Source: Clavibacter sp.
GTDB lineage: Bacteria; Actinomycetota; Actinomycetes; Nanopelagicales; Nanopelagicaceae
Direction of reading: 5' to 3'
NCBI GenBank assembly: GCA_003569145.1
Contig: BGOH01000004.1
Span: forward strand, 1-64,000
Length of the DNA: 64,000 bases
Part shown: piece by piece, positions 46,085-58,066 of the stretch
How the letters are laid out: each line of letters begins with the position of its first letter
Position numbering within the stretch: position 1 is the first letter of the stretch
Made by a program: the position numbers and the translations under genes
The notes under the pieces: generated by a model
What the model was told of the DNA's origin: nothing
Seen by the model: only the letters and a program-made list of their open reading frames with translations
Database searches by the model: none

Positions 46085-46090
46085 GCACTG

Positions 46091-47174
46091 GTGCGTATCT
46101 ACTTGGCGTGGGCTATATCTCTAAACTTTATATTTACCAGCGCAATTCCTACCTCTGCAGAGCCACTATCTGAAAGCTTTAAGTTAAAACTGGAAGCCAC
46201 TATTACTGGTGATATCTCCCCTAAATCAGTGCGCTCCTCTAATACTGGCTTCATCTCAGCTCACAACATGATGTATCGCCATAGCGTGACAATTTATGAT
46301 GCTCAAAGCCTCGAATTAGTGAAATCAATATCAGATCAGGTAAACCTTAAAGATCTCGGTATCAAAGGCTATTCCGGGCTTCATCGCGGCTCCCCAGTTG
46401 AAGGGGCATTTTCACCTGATGGTAAATATCTTTATGTAACAAATTATGCGATGTATGGCAAGGGATTTAACAGAGAAGGTACTGATAAATGTAATCCTGG
46501 CAATAGCTATGACCGTTCATTTCTCTATCGCATCGATACTCAGTCCTGGTCAATTGATGCCGCTTATAAAGTTGGTGTAGTTCCTAAAGTTGTCGAAGTT
46601 AGCCCAGATAATAAATACGTTTTAGTAAGCAACTGGTGCTCCTATGATCTTTCAATAATTTCAACAGAGCTTGGCAAAGTTATAAAGACTTTAAAAATCG
46701 GGGCATACCCAAGAGGAATCACCATCTCTAATGACTCTCAATATGCCTTTGTTGCCCAGATGGGGGGCTCAGTAGTTCATAAGATAAATCTTGTAAGTTT
46801 TGAAAGAGAACTATTAAGTGTTGGTTCAAATCCAAGGGCCTTAGTCCTTTCTCCTGATAACACTTTCTCTTTATGCCACTCTTAACTCTGCAGGACGCGT
46901 CATTGCCTTTGACCTAGCTACAAAAAAAGTTGTGGACTCGGTTAAGACGGGTTCTGCAGCACGAAGTCTTGCTATCTCAGCTGATGGCAGCGCGCTATAT
47001 GTTGTTAATTACACCAGCGACACCCTTGTGAAGGTGCGAAGCAGTGATTTTAAGATTTTGCAGAAGATTAAAGTTTGCAATGAGCCAATAGGCGTAACTT
47101 ATGAGAGATTACAAAAGCGAGTTTGGGTCGCTTGTTATGGCGGATCGATTAAGGTCTTTAGTGATTCCCAGTAG
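46091..47174 (+). CDS. Secreted YncE/40-residue beta-propeller protein, frameshifted
   Basis: It starts at GTG 46091 with a signal peptide (about 23 residues). It is built of propeller repeats with the YVTN pattern: GKYLYVTNYAMYG, NKYVLVSNWCSYDLSII, SQYAFVAQMGGS, then SALYVVNYTSDTLVKV. The frame breaks near 46866; removing one T (or adding two bases) gives DNTFLYATLNSAGRVIAFDL and continues to 47174. Total is about 361 residues. It is the only break in the window needing a removed base. YncE-like proteins bind DNA or ligands outside the cell; the function here is open. Confidence 0.85.
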
Positions 47175-48257
47175 CAATAGTTCCAAGTAATCGATCCATT
47201 GCTGCCCTGGCCTTTTTCCTTCCGCTCAGCGTTGGAGTTATTCCATCGGCCAGAATGGCAAAGACATATTCCTTATCTGCAGACTTGACATAACCTGCAA
47301 GAGTCACGGTATTTCTCAACCAGCCAGTCTTTGCTTTAACTAATCCTGCAGCCTCATAGCCATCTTCAATAAATCTCTTCTTTAGCGTCCCGCTCATTCC
47401 ACCCACAGGAAGTCCTTCATAGATAGCTTGATACTTAGGGTTGTCTTTTATTTTTACTAGAAGCTCAACTACGGTTTGTGCTGACAGGCGATTTGCCTTA
47501 TCTAAACCACTGCCATCTTTTGCTTTTAGACCTTCGCCATTAACTCCGATTTCCTCCAAGGCTAATTTAAAGGTTTGAGTTAGGCCTTTACTTGTTCTCT
47601 CAAATCCAATCTCGCGAGCTGCTGCCATTGCTAGGCGATTTGCTAGGGTGTTATCACTATAGAGGATTGCAAACTTGACCATCTCAGAAAGAGGAAGTGA
47701 AGTTGATGAGGCAATCTCCTCTTTTGCTATCTCTTTAGCTTTAGCTGTATCAACTTTCTTAAATGTGGCCTTAATGCTTTTTCTCTTTAGATTTAGGTTT
47801 AAGTCATATCGATCTTTTTCAAAGAGGCCTGAGTAGTAAATCGTTAAATTCTTTTTATTCTCTGGGTTTGCTTTACTAATAAGTGAGGGCAGATATCTCT
47901 GCCCGTTCTTCTTAGCTAAAGTTAGATTGCTGGTCATCCAGGGATCTAGCGAGCCCTTTATTAGATAGGCATTTTCTTTCTCTGTTGTAAAAATAGTTGT
48001 GACATACCTTCTCTCTCCACCCACGAAGTGAAGTGCTGCCGTTGATGAAACAAGTTTTAGAACTGAGGCTGGAACTCTGAGCGAATCAGGGCATTTTGCG
48101 CAATTATCTGCCCATTTGATGGATTCAGGATTAGGAGACCCGGTTTAGCAAGATGCTTACTATTTACATAATTATCAAGAGAGTGAAGCGCTGATGCCTC
48201 AAGTGGGTTAATGGCTAGCAATAGCGCTAGAAGTAGAGCAACTCTTGATTTAGCCAT
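47158..48257 (-). CDS. dacB: D-alanyl-D-alanine carboxypeptidase, PBP4/S13 family, frameshifted
   Basis: It starts at ATG 48257 (MAKSRVALLLALLLA; an upstream in-frame ATG at 48278 is possible) with a signal peptide. The frame breaks near 48090; adding one base restores APDSLRVPASVLKLVSS with the SxxK active-site Ser. The KTG-equivalent VKAKTGWLRNTVTLAGY appears near the end, and ILYSDNTLANRLA supplies the SxN motif (Ser-Asp-Asn). Full size is about 366 residues. It trims peptidoglycan stem peptides. In relatives dacB often lies next to tilS; here three genes intervene. Confidence 0.92.
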
Positions 48258-48307
48258 GGATGAAAGAGTAATAGTCATTTATCCAACTTGGCTTTAGGCT
48301 TGAGCCT

Positions 48308-49402
48308 ATGCGTACTGGTTATGTTTATCACGAGATATTTGGATGGCATGACACAGGCACATTTGTTGGAGATATGCCTTCAGATCCTGGCGCGGGTCTG
48401 CAGCCATATATGAATTATGAAAATCCTGAGACTAAGAAGAGAATCCATGAATTAATTGTGGTTTCGGGGTTGATTGAACATTTAATTCGAATTCCAGTAC
48501 GAGCTGCAAGCGAAACAGAGTTAGCAACAGTTCACACCAAAGAACATATTGCGCGGATAAAGAAGGAATCTGCTTCAAGACTTGGTGGTGATGGTGGGGA
48601 TTTAACAACGCCATTTGCTAAAGGTGGCTATGAAATTGCTGCTATGGCCGCAGGTGGGGCAATTGAATTATTTGAAGCCGTTCTAAATGGCGATGTTGAT
48701 AATGGATATGCCCTCATCAGGCCGCCAGGTCATCATGCAGTCTCTGAAACTGGAATGGGATATTGCATCTTTTCAAACCTTGCAGTGGCAATTGCAGTGG
48801 CAAAGAAAACACATAAAAAGGATCTTCGGGTAGCTGTAATTGACTGGGATGTTCATCATGGAAATGGTACTGAATCAATATTTTTACATGATCCAAATGT
48901 ATTAACAATCTCGCTTCATCAAGACCAGTTATATCCCCATGACACAGGAAGTGTTGATGTTGTAGGGGTTGGAACCAATATAAATATTCCACTTCCGCCA
49001 GGAACTGGTCATGGCGGTTATTACTACGCCTTTGATGAAGTTGTAATTCCTGCAATTAAGCAATTTAAGCCAGATATCATCGCAGTTGCCTCAGGTTTTG
49101 ATTCCTCGGTTTATGACCCGCTAGGAAGAATGTTAGTTACTGCTGAAGGCTATCGAGTTATGACTAGAAAGCTTATGGATGTGGCTAGCCAAGTTTGTGC
49201 TGGAAAATTAATGATGACCCATGAAGGTGGTTATAGCGCATCATATGCGCCATTTTGTGGGCTCTTTGTTTTAGAAGAGCTAAGTGGGGTTAAGAAATTA
49301 GCTGATCCATTTGCCCATGGAAATAATTATCCAGGTCATGAATTAAAAGAACATGAAAAGAGAATTGTTGATCAGGCAAAGAAGTTGGTAAGTAATCTAT
49401 GA
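48308..49402 (+). CDS. Class II histone-deacetylase-like / acetylpolyamine deacetylase
   Basis: A 364-residue arginase-deacetylase fold enzyme. It has ALIRPPGHHAVSETGMGYC (active-site His pair), VIDWDVHHGNGTESIF (metal Asp, His), ASGFDSSVYDPLGRM (metal Asp) and the late HEGGYS Gly-Tyr motif. It removes acetyl groups from polyamines or protein lysines. TAGGCT (48295-48300) lies seven bases before ATG 48308, so it is likely leaderless. It overlaps the downstream methyltransferase gene by four bases. The polyamine importer at 60-64 kb fits a polyamine role. Confidence 0.93.
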   Translation: MRTGYVYHEIFGWHDTGTFVGDMPSDPGAGLQPYMNYENPETKKRIHELIVVSGLIEHLIRIPVRAASETELATVHTKEHIARIKKESASRLGGDGGDLTTPFAKGGYEIAAMAAGGAIELFEAVLNGDVDNGYALIRPPGHHAVSETGMGYCIFSNLAVAIAVAKKTHKKDLRVAVIDWDVHHGNGTESIFLHDPNVLTISLHQDQLYPHDTGSVDVVGVGTNINIPLPPGTGHGGYYYAFDEVVIPAIKQFKPDIIAVASGFDSSVYDPLGRMLVTAEGYRVMTRKLMDVASQVCAGKLMMTHEGGYSASYAPFCGLFVLEELSGVKKLADPFAHGNNYPGHELKEHEKRIVDQAKKLVSNL

Positions 49403-50040
49403 GTTTGCCGCCAGGTGAAATTGGTCCCGGTGAGTTTTATCCCGTAGTGGGAGTAGGTCCTCATCCAAAACCATGGCCAAGTGATGAACACTTTGATCCT
49501 GAATTACTTGAAAATGGTGATCGCCGTAATGTGCTTGATAAATACCGCTATTGGAAAGTTGAAGCAATTGTCAGTGATCTAAATACCAAGCGACATAGCC
49601 TTCGAATAGCAATCGAAAATTGGCAACATGATTTAAACATTGGCTCAGTTGTAAGAACTGCAAATGCTTTTAATGTCTCTAGCGTCCATATCGTAGGAAA
49701 ACGCGACTGGAATCGACGAGGAGCAATGGTCACAGATAAGTATTTAACAGTGATTCACCACGCAACTATCGCTGAATTCAAAGCTTGGGCTGATGATCAT
49801 AAAGTGGAGATCATTGGGATTGATAACCTAGAGATATCAAAGCCTTTAGAAAGCGCTAAATTACCTAGAGAATGTGTGCTCTTTCTTGGTCAAGAGGGAG
49901 CTGGTATGTCAGATGAGGCGGTAGCAGTCTGCAGCCAAGTTCTATCAATAAAGCAATATGGCTCAACTAGATCAATGAATGCCTCAGCTGCTGGCGCAAT
50001 TGCTATGTATGCCTGGGCGATGCAGCACTTAAATAAGTAA
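49399..50040 (+). CDS. SpoU/TrmH-family RNA 2'-O-methyltransferase
   Basis: A 213-residue SPOUT enzyme. It has the three family motifs: ENWQHDLNIGSVVRTANAF (motif 1 Asn and Arg), VLFLGQEGAGMSDEA (motif 2) and IKQYGSTRSMNASAAGAIAMY (motif 3, in part). It is likely a tRNA or rRNA ribose methylase. It starts by overlap with the deacetylase stop (ATGA) and converges with the phosphatase gene over 12 bases. Confidence 0.92.
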   Translation: MSLPPGEIGPGEFYPVVGVGPHPKPWPSDEHFDPELLENGDRRNVLDKYRYWKVEAIVSDLNTKRHSLRIAIENWQHDLNIGSVVRTANAFNVSSVHIVGKRDWNRRGAMVTDKYLTVIHHATIAEFKAWADDHKVEIIGIDNLEISKPLESAKLPRECVLFLGQEGAGMSDEAVAVCSQVLSIKQYGSTRSMNASAAGAIAMYAWAMQHLNK

Positions 50041-50532
50041 TTGCTTTATTAGCCCATCTGTTGCTTTTTCTACCATCTCTAAAACTTTTTCAAATGCTGA
50101 ATCTGGCAGTGAGTATGGATCTGGAACCTCTAATGAATCAGGACCGCTTGGATCAAATTGTCTTAAGTAATAGATCTTGCGCTCCTCTTCATCGCTTGTG
50201 ACATATTTACTCACCTCGGCGTGATTGTCTTTATCCATAACTAAAACTAGATCAGCTGCTACAAGACGTGAGTAATTAAATTGCGATGCAATATGTTCAA
50301 AGGAATATCCAGCCTTCTCCCAAGTTCTCTTCGAGGGGGGATTTGGTCCTTGGCCAACATGCCAATTTGAAGTCCCTGCAGAATCGACAAATATCTTTGG
50401 ACGCTCTAGCTTTGAAACTTTATTAGATAGAACTGCTGCTGCCATTGGAGAGCGACAGATATTGCCGTAGCAGACCATGGTGATAATTAAATTATCGCGC
50501 CCCTTAAGGTGTGAGAGATCTACTGCGCTCAC
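50029..50532 (-). CDS. Low-molecular-weight protein tyrosine phosphatase
   Basis: A 167-residue enzyme. The P-loop is MVCYGNICRSPMAAAVL (C-x5-R-S near residue 22) and the general acid is in VPDPYSLPD near residue 135. Start GTG 50532 shares its G with the TPR gene's TAG stop. It dephosphorylates tyrosine phosphoproteins or, in some bacteria, arginine phosphate. The P-loop has Tyr-Gly where many have Thr-Gly. Confidence 0.93.
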   Translation of the reverse strand: MSAVDLSHLKGRDNLIITMVCYGNICRSPMAAAVLSNKVSKLERPKIFVDSAGTSNWHVGQGPNPPSKRTWEKAGYSFEHIASQFNYSRLVAADLVLVMDKDNHAEVSKYVTSDEEERKIYYLRQFDPSGPDSLEVPDPYSLPDSAFEKVLEMVEKATDGLIKQLLI

Positions 50533-51470
50533 TAATCTTCAATTACTTCTGAGACTGATTTAATTCTTCGTTCAATTTCAATCGCCTCATCGGAGCGACC
50601 TAGAGTGTGAAGAATTGCTGCAATTCGCCGCTCAATAGAGACTATAAATTCAAAGTCTTTGAGATCAGCCTCGGCTGCGGTATCAAGGACTCGCTCCAAA
50701 GTAGTCAGACCTTCATAAACCTCGCCAGATAGGACTTGGGCTTTGCCCAGTTCAAATGAGGCATAGGTTAAGCGGCGTTGATCATGTGCGGTTGTAAATA
50801 CATCGACAGCCTTTTGGGCTGCAGTTAGCGCAGATTCGGCATCACCAAGTTCGGTATAGCAATGAGCAATTTTCTGATCACACCTTGCTACATGAATTAC
50901 TTCTTTAGCATCTTTGAAATATTTCCTTGCCTCAAAGAATGCTTCTAGCGCTTTTTCATACATCTTCAATTCTCGATAGGCACAGCCAATTAAGTGAAAA
51001 TCAGTTGCTGCTCCAAGCTCATTTCCATCAATTAAATGTTCGCGGGCGCACTCTTGCATGCAATCAATGGTGTTCTGATATTCCTTGGAACTAAACCACC
51101 ATTCACCGAGCGTGCAGGCCAATTCAAGAGCCATTGGTGATTTATTCTCTCGAAGCAATTCCACAGCTTTACTCATAGCAGTTGCTGCTTCATTCATTCG
51201 CTTTAATTGATTTAGGTTATAACCAATTGCTGAATAAGCCTGAGCTAATCCTTCACTAGGGGCTGCGCTTCCAAGCTCTGAGTAAATGTCGCGAGCTGTT
51301 TCGGCAAGAGCTAGAGCTTCATCGTATTGGCCACGAGCATAAATTCGCGCACTTAACTCGTAATAAGTACTGGCTCGATCTACACCTTGAGTTTCAGGTA
51401 TTCGTTCCCACAACATTTCTTCAGTAATGATTTCATCATTAACATCATCATCGTTGTGTTCGTCGGCCAA
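50532..51470 (-). CDS. Tetratricopeptide-repeat protein
   Basis: A 312-residue cytosolic protein with an acidic N-terminus and about six TPR units from residue 30 onward. Examples are STYYELSARIYARGQYDEAL, GLAQAYSAIGYNLNQLKRMN and KIAHCYTELGDAESAL. Start TTG 51470 has GGAGAAG five bases upstream. It overlaps the phosphatase start, so both are one transcript. It is a scaffold or regulator of unknown partner. Confidence 0.85.
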   Translation of the reverse strand: MADEHNDDDVNDEIITEEMLWERIPETQGVDRASTYYELSARIYARGQYDEALALAETARDIYSELGSAAPSEGLAQAYSAIGYNLNQLKRMNEAATAMSKAVELLRENKSPMALELACTLGEWWFSSKEYQNTIDCMQECAREHLIDGNELGAATDFHLIGCAYRELKMYEKALEAFFEARKYFKDAKEVIHVARCDQKIAHCYTELGDAESALTAAQKAVDVFTTAHDQRRLTYASFELGKAQVLSGEVYEGLTTLERVLDTAAEADLKDFEFIVSIERRIAAILHTLGRSDEAIEIERRIKSVSEVIED

Positions 51471-51552
51471 TGCACTTCTCCATTCACTAGTAGCGCTGCG
51501 AGTAAGCCTTAACTTATCAGGTGTTATTTAAGCTGGCCCTTAGAACTCACAA

Positions 51553-52662
51553 TTACTGAGAGTCGGCCCTGCCCAACACCACTGAGAAGGTCTTTGATCC
51601 ACCGCCTGGCATATCAACTGTGATCTTCACGGTATCGCCTGGGGCAAAGGAGCGGACTCTAACAATTGCGGTTATTAGATCGTTGATCTTCTTTCCTTCG
51701 ATCTCTCTAATAATGGCGCCTGCTGGAATGCCAGCTTTATCAGCAGCTTCCCCAGGAACTAATCGCAATACCTTTGCGCCTGTGCCGGTGTAGCTAGTAT
51801 CAAAATTAACACCTAGGAATGGTCTAGATGATTTTCCAGTAGCGATGATTTCATCAACAACTCGCTTGGCCTGATTAATAGGAATCGAAAAACCAAGGCC
51901 AATAGATCCAGAAGTTCCAGAACTTAGCGTTGCAATAGCAGAGTTGATTCCTACAAGCGCTCCTGTTCCATCAACTAATGGACCTCCTGAATTACCAGGA
52001 TTAATCGCTGCATCAGTTTGAATTGCATCGATAAATGATTCGGCGCCAAAGCTTCCAGTTGTAACGGGTCTATTTAGTGCTGAAACAATTCCGCTAGTTA
52101 CTGTTCCTGATAGCCCAAGTGGGGAACCAAATGCCACAACTGGCTCTCCGATTGCTAACTTACTGGAGTTACCAACTGAAATTGCTTTTAGGTTTCCGCG
52201 ATCAATTTTTAGAACTGCAATGTCGTAGGTGCTATCTCTTCCCACAATAGTGGCTTTTTCATAGTCGCCATTATTTAGCTCAACTCTAACGCTGCCACTT
52301 GTTGCTGCTGATTCAATGACATGATTATTTGTAATAATAAAAGATGAAGAAGCATTGGTGCGATAAATAACGCCAGATCCACTACCGCTTCCAGTAGTTG
52401 CGCTAACTGCAATAGAGACCACTGAAGGAGAAACAGCAGAGGCAATACTTTCTACATTAACTCCAGATCCGGCAACCTCCATCAGGGTGCGAGTTTTGGT
52501 GCAACTTCCATTAGTGGCTGAATAAAGGGCTTTGGTTCGATTATCGACACAGACCTTGGTTGGGGGCATATCTGGGGTGACCGCTACAGCCACACTGCCA
52601 GCTACAAATGCGCCCGCAATAAAGCCAACCATTACCTTGCTAAATGTAGATAAATTTTTCAT
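51553..52662 (-). CDS. HtrA/DegP-like membrane-anchored serine protease with PDZ
   Basis: A 369-residue protein. It has an N-terminal signal anchor (KVMVGFIAGAFVAGSVAVAV), a linker with a Cys pair and the trypsin-like domain with triad ITNNHVIES (His), STYDIAVLKID (Asp) and INPGNSGGPLVDG (Ser). The C-terminal PDZ domain includes RPFLGVNFD and EAADKAGIPAGAIIREIEGK. It handles extracytoplasmic protein quality control. It is divergent from the MFS gene with a 76-base gap. Confidence 0.93.
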   Translation of the reverse strand: MKNLSTFSKVMVGFIAGAFVAGSVAVAVTPDMPPTKVCVDNRTKALYSATNGSCTKTRTLMEVAGSGVNVESIASAVSPSVVSIAVSATTGSGSGSGVIYRTNASSSFIITNNHVIESAATSGSVRVELNNGDYEKATIVGRDSTYDIAVLKIDRGNLKAISVGNSSKLAIGEPVVAFGSPLGLSGTVTSGIVSALNRPVTTGSFGAESFIDAIQTDAAINPGNSGGPLVDGTGALVGINSAIATLSSGTSGSIGLGFSIPINQAKRVVDEIIATGKSSRPFLGVNFDTSYTGTGAKVLRLVPGEAADKAGIPAGAIIREIEGKKINDLITAIVRVRSFAPGDTVKITVDMPGGGSKTFSVVLGRADSQ

Positions 52663-52738
52663 GCGCCAAACCTAACCACTATTTTCTTAATGAAGTCTTA
52701 AAGATAATTCAACCTTGACTGAGTAGACTTCGCAACTT

Positions 52739-55368
<2,630 letters not shown>

Positions 55369-55374
55369 AAAACA

Positions 55375-56301
55375 ATGTCTGAAGCCCTTATCTCTGCCCG
55401 TGGCTTAACTAAGCGCTACGGGGATTTCACAGCCGTAGATGCCATCGACTTTGATGTCGCCAAAGGTGAATCATTTGGTCTACTGGGTCCCAATGGAGCT
55501 GGTAAGTCAACAACGATGCGAATTATCGCTGCCACCTCCCAGCGCACCTCAGGAACAATCACCATTTTGGGAAGAGATCCTGAAGAACATGGCCCGCAAA
55601 TCAGGGCGCACCTAGGCGTTGTTCCTCAGCAAGACAATCTAGATACTGAACTTACCGTTACTGAAAACTTATTTATTTATGGACGCTACTTTGGTCTGAG
55701 TAAAAAGTTTATCCGCACCAAAATAGAAGAGCTATTGGAATTTGCGCAATTAGAAGAAAAGCGCGATGTGAAAGTTGATGCCTTAAGTGGTGGAATGAAG
55801 CGTCGATTAACAATTGCTAGAGCACTTGTTAGCGAACCTGACATTTTGATGCTTGATGAACCAACTACTGGCCTTGATCCCCAGGCTCGACACATTCTCT
55901 GGGATAGGTTGTTTCGCCTCAAAGAGTTAGGTGTGACTTTAGTTATTACTACTCACTTTATGGATGAAGCAGAACAACTCTGTGATCGCCTAGTTGTAAT
56001 GGATAAAGGCAAGATCATGGCTGAGGGCTCTCCACTCGAGTTAATCAAGGCCTACTCAACGAAAGAAGTTCTAGAAGTTCGCTTTGGTTCTGATAGGAAT
56101 AAGGAGATTGCTCCAACGCTTAGGGCTATGTGCTCTCGGATGGAGGAATTGCCAGATCGAATCTTGATGTATGTTGAAGATGGCGAAGCTCTACTTGAAG
56201 AAATACTAAACAAAAAGCTTCACCCCACTACCTCTCTGGTTCGTCGCAGCTCACTCGAAGATGTTTTCCTTCGCTTAACTGGAAGAACCTTGATCGAATG
56301 A
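55375..56301 (+). CDS. ABC exporter ATP-binding protein, DrrA-like
   Basis: A 308-residue ATPase with Walker A LLGPNGAGKSTTMR, signature LSGGMKRRLTIARAL, Walker B ILMLDEPTTGLDPQ and TTHFMDEAEQLCDRL. The C-terminal extension (residues about 220-308) is typical for DrrA/NodI-type exporters. It overlaps the first permease gene by four bases. It powers the two ABC-2 permeases that follow; the cargo (drug, lipid or polysaccharide) is unknown. Confidence 0.93.
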   Translation: MSEALISARGLTKRYGDFTAVDAIDFDVAKGESFGLLGPNGAGKSTTMRIIAATSQRTSGTITILGRDPEEHGPQIRAHLGVVPQQDNLDTELTVTENLFIYGRYFGLSKKFIRTKIEELLEFAQLEEKRDVKVDALSGGMKRRLTIARALVSEPDILMLDEPTTGLDPQARHILWDRLFRLKELGVTLVITTHFMDEAEQLCDRLVVMDKGKIMAEGSPLELIKAYSTKEVLEVRFGSDRNKEIAPTLRAMCSRMEELPDRILMYVEDGEALLEEILNKKLHPTTSLVRRSSLEDVFLRLTGRTLIE

Positions 56302-57110
56302 ATTCTGGTATCAACGTTGCTAAGGTGCGAAGCATCGGAGCTATCTATGTAGCAGAGGCACGTATGTCTGCGATGCTTAAATGGAAAGGCATCATTGCAA
56401 TTGTCGCAATTGGCAATCCACTCTTTTATCTAGTTGCAATTGGTATCGGAGTTGGCGTTTTAGTAAGTGAGAATTCGGGAACTTCTGGAACCGGCGGGGT
56501 GGAATATATAACCTTTATTGCACCAGCTCTTCTTGCAAGTGCTGCAATTACTGGAGCTTTGGATGAAGCAATGTTTCCAGTAATGGAGGGCTTTAAGTGG
56601 AGAAAACTCTTTTATGCAATGAATGCCACACCGATTACTGGGCCACAAATTGCACTTGGTGTTTTTATCGCCGCTTTGGCTCGAGTTGCCTTTACAGTGA
56701 TTTGCTATTGGGCAGTGCTTATTGCATTTGGAGTAATGAGTGTTGAACAATCTTGGGATGTCATACCGGTAACGATATTTGCTGCAGGCGCCTTTGCAGC
56801 GATTATCATGGGAATTACCGCCAAAGTTAAAAATGATGATTACTTCATGACTGTCCTTGGGCGCTTAATAATCATGCCGATGTTTCTCTTCTCAGGCACA
56901 TTTTTCCCGCTCAACACAATGCCTATTTACCTGCAGCCTATTGGTTGGATCTCACCGCTATGGCATGCGACAGAACTTGGCAGATACTTCTCATACGGAT
57001 ACTCAATTAGCGCTCAAATGTTGATCATCCACTTCGCATTTCTTCTTGCTCTACTTATCGGTGGTTTTGCTCTAGCTAATAGAACTTTCACAACGAGGTT
57101 GACTAAATGA
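56298..57110 (+). CDS. ABC-2-type permease
   Basis: A 270-residue membrane protein with six hydrophobic segments and the ABC-2 motif region FSGTFFPLNTMPIYLQPIGWISPLWHATEL (in part: LFSGTFFPLNTMP). It overlaps its neighbours at both ends by ATGA, giving a tight three-gene exporter operon. Confidence 0.9.
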   Translation: MNSGINVAKVRSIGAIYVAEARMSAMLKWKGIIAIVAIGNPLFYLVAIGIGVGVLVSENSGTSGTGGVEYITFIAPALLASAAITGALDEAMFPVMEGFKWRKLFYAMNATPITGPQIALGVFIAALARVAFTVICYWAVLIAFGVMSVEQSWDVIPVTIFAAGAFAAIIMGITAKVKNDDYFMTVLGRLIIMPMFLFSGTFFPLNTMPIYLQPIGWISPLWHATELGRYFSYGYSISAQMLIIHFAFLLALLIGGFALANRTFTTRLTK

Positions 57111-57928
57111 GTAACGCAGTTGCAATTGCAGATGCCAGAGCCAACCGTGTTGGTCATCAGCTCTATGCTGGGCGCGCTCGAGCAATCATTGAAAGATCTT
57201 TAATTGCTCTTCGCTCCTCAACCTGGGTTCCGGTAGCAACAGGCTTTGTCGAGCCAGTGCTCTATCTGCTTGCTTTTGGCTATGGAATGGGCGAATTAAT
57301 TGGAAATGTAACTCTGGGAGATAAAACGATTGACTACACAGTTTTTATCGCCCCAGGCTTGCTTGCAACTAGCGCCATGAATGGAGCGATTTATGACTCA
57401 ACCTGGAATGTTTTCTTTAAATTAAACGAGAGCAAGCTCTATCAAGGAATGCTAGCAACCCCGCTTGGGCCACTTGATGTGGCACTTGGTGAAATCATCT
57501 GGGCGCTATTTCGAGGTTTAAGTTATGCCATTGCATTCCTAGCTATTACCGCACCTCTTGGTTTAGTTCCTGGCGTATCAGCAGTTTTAGCAATTCCAGC
57601 AGCAGTATTTATTGCCTTTGGATTCGCCTCATTTGGTATGGCTATCACTTCTTACTTTAAAACCTATCAGCAGATGGGAATGATAAATATCGTTCTGCTG
57701 CCACTATTTCTATTTTCAGGCTCTCTCTATCCAATATCGGTCTATCCAGATTGGTTGGAGTTTTTAATTCAACTAATGCCTTCATGGCATGGAATTGAAT
57801 TAGTTCGTGATGTTTGGTTTGGTAATTTTGATTCAGGAACATTGCTACATATTTCTTATTTTCTAGTGATGATTATTTGTGGACTCTATTTCACAACACG
57901 CAGACTTCGTGATTTATTCATGCGATAA
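57107..57928 (+). CDS. ABC-2-type permease
   Basis: A 273-residue membrane protein with six hydrophobic segments, related to the preceding one (LFSGSLYPISVYPDWLEF against LFSGTFFPLNTMPIYLQP). The pair would form a heterodimeric channel. N-terminal residues 1-35 are cytoplasmic and contain an amphipathic basic helix. Confidence 0.9.
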   Translation: MSNAVAIADARANRVGHQLYAGRARAIIERSLIALRSSTWVPVATGFVEPVLYLLAFGYGMGELIGNVTLGDKTIDYTVFIAPGLLATSAMNGAIYDSTWNVFFKLNESKLYQGMLATPLGPLDVALGEIIWALFRGLSYAIAFLAITAPLGLVPGVSAVLAIPAAVFIAFGFASFGMAITSYFKTYQQMGMINIVLLPLFLFSGSLYPISVYPDWLEFLIQLMPSWHGIELVRDVWFGNFDSGTLLHISYFLVMIICGLYFTTRRLRDLFMR

Positions 57929-57951
57929 ACACGCATGAAAATACCTATCTG

Positions 57952-58041
57952 TTGACGGAGCTTTGGGGTCGGGGGTAGAATTCGGGAAAGTTTGATTAAC
58001 GAATAGGGGCGTGGTACCAACAAATCGGATCTTTTGATCCG
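57952..58041 (+). promoter_or_regulatory. Promoter and structured leader of the aminotransferase gene
   Basis: TTGACG (57952-57957), an 18-base spacer and TAGAAT (57976-57981) give a good promoter with start near 57988. The leader of about 79 bases holds the palindrome TGGTACCA (58012-58019) and a perfect hairpin CGGATC-TTTT-GATCCG (58026-58041). This is one of the few long untranslated leaders in the window. It may be an operator or an RNA switch; I recognise no known riboswitch class. Confidence 0.5.
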
Positions 58042-58066
58042 TATTTGGGAAGTCCAGACCAATCCC

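Noticed and set aside
57988-58066. Known riboswitch class (guanidine, glycine, lysine, TPP) in the aminotransferase leader
   Set aside because: The leader is too short and lacks the conserved core motifs of these classes as far as I can read by eye.
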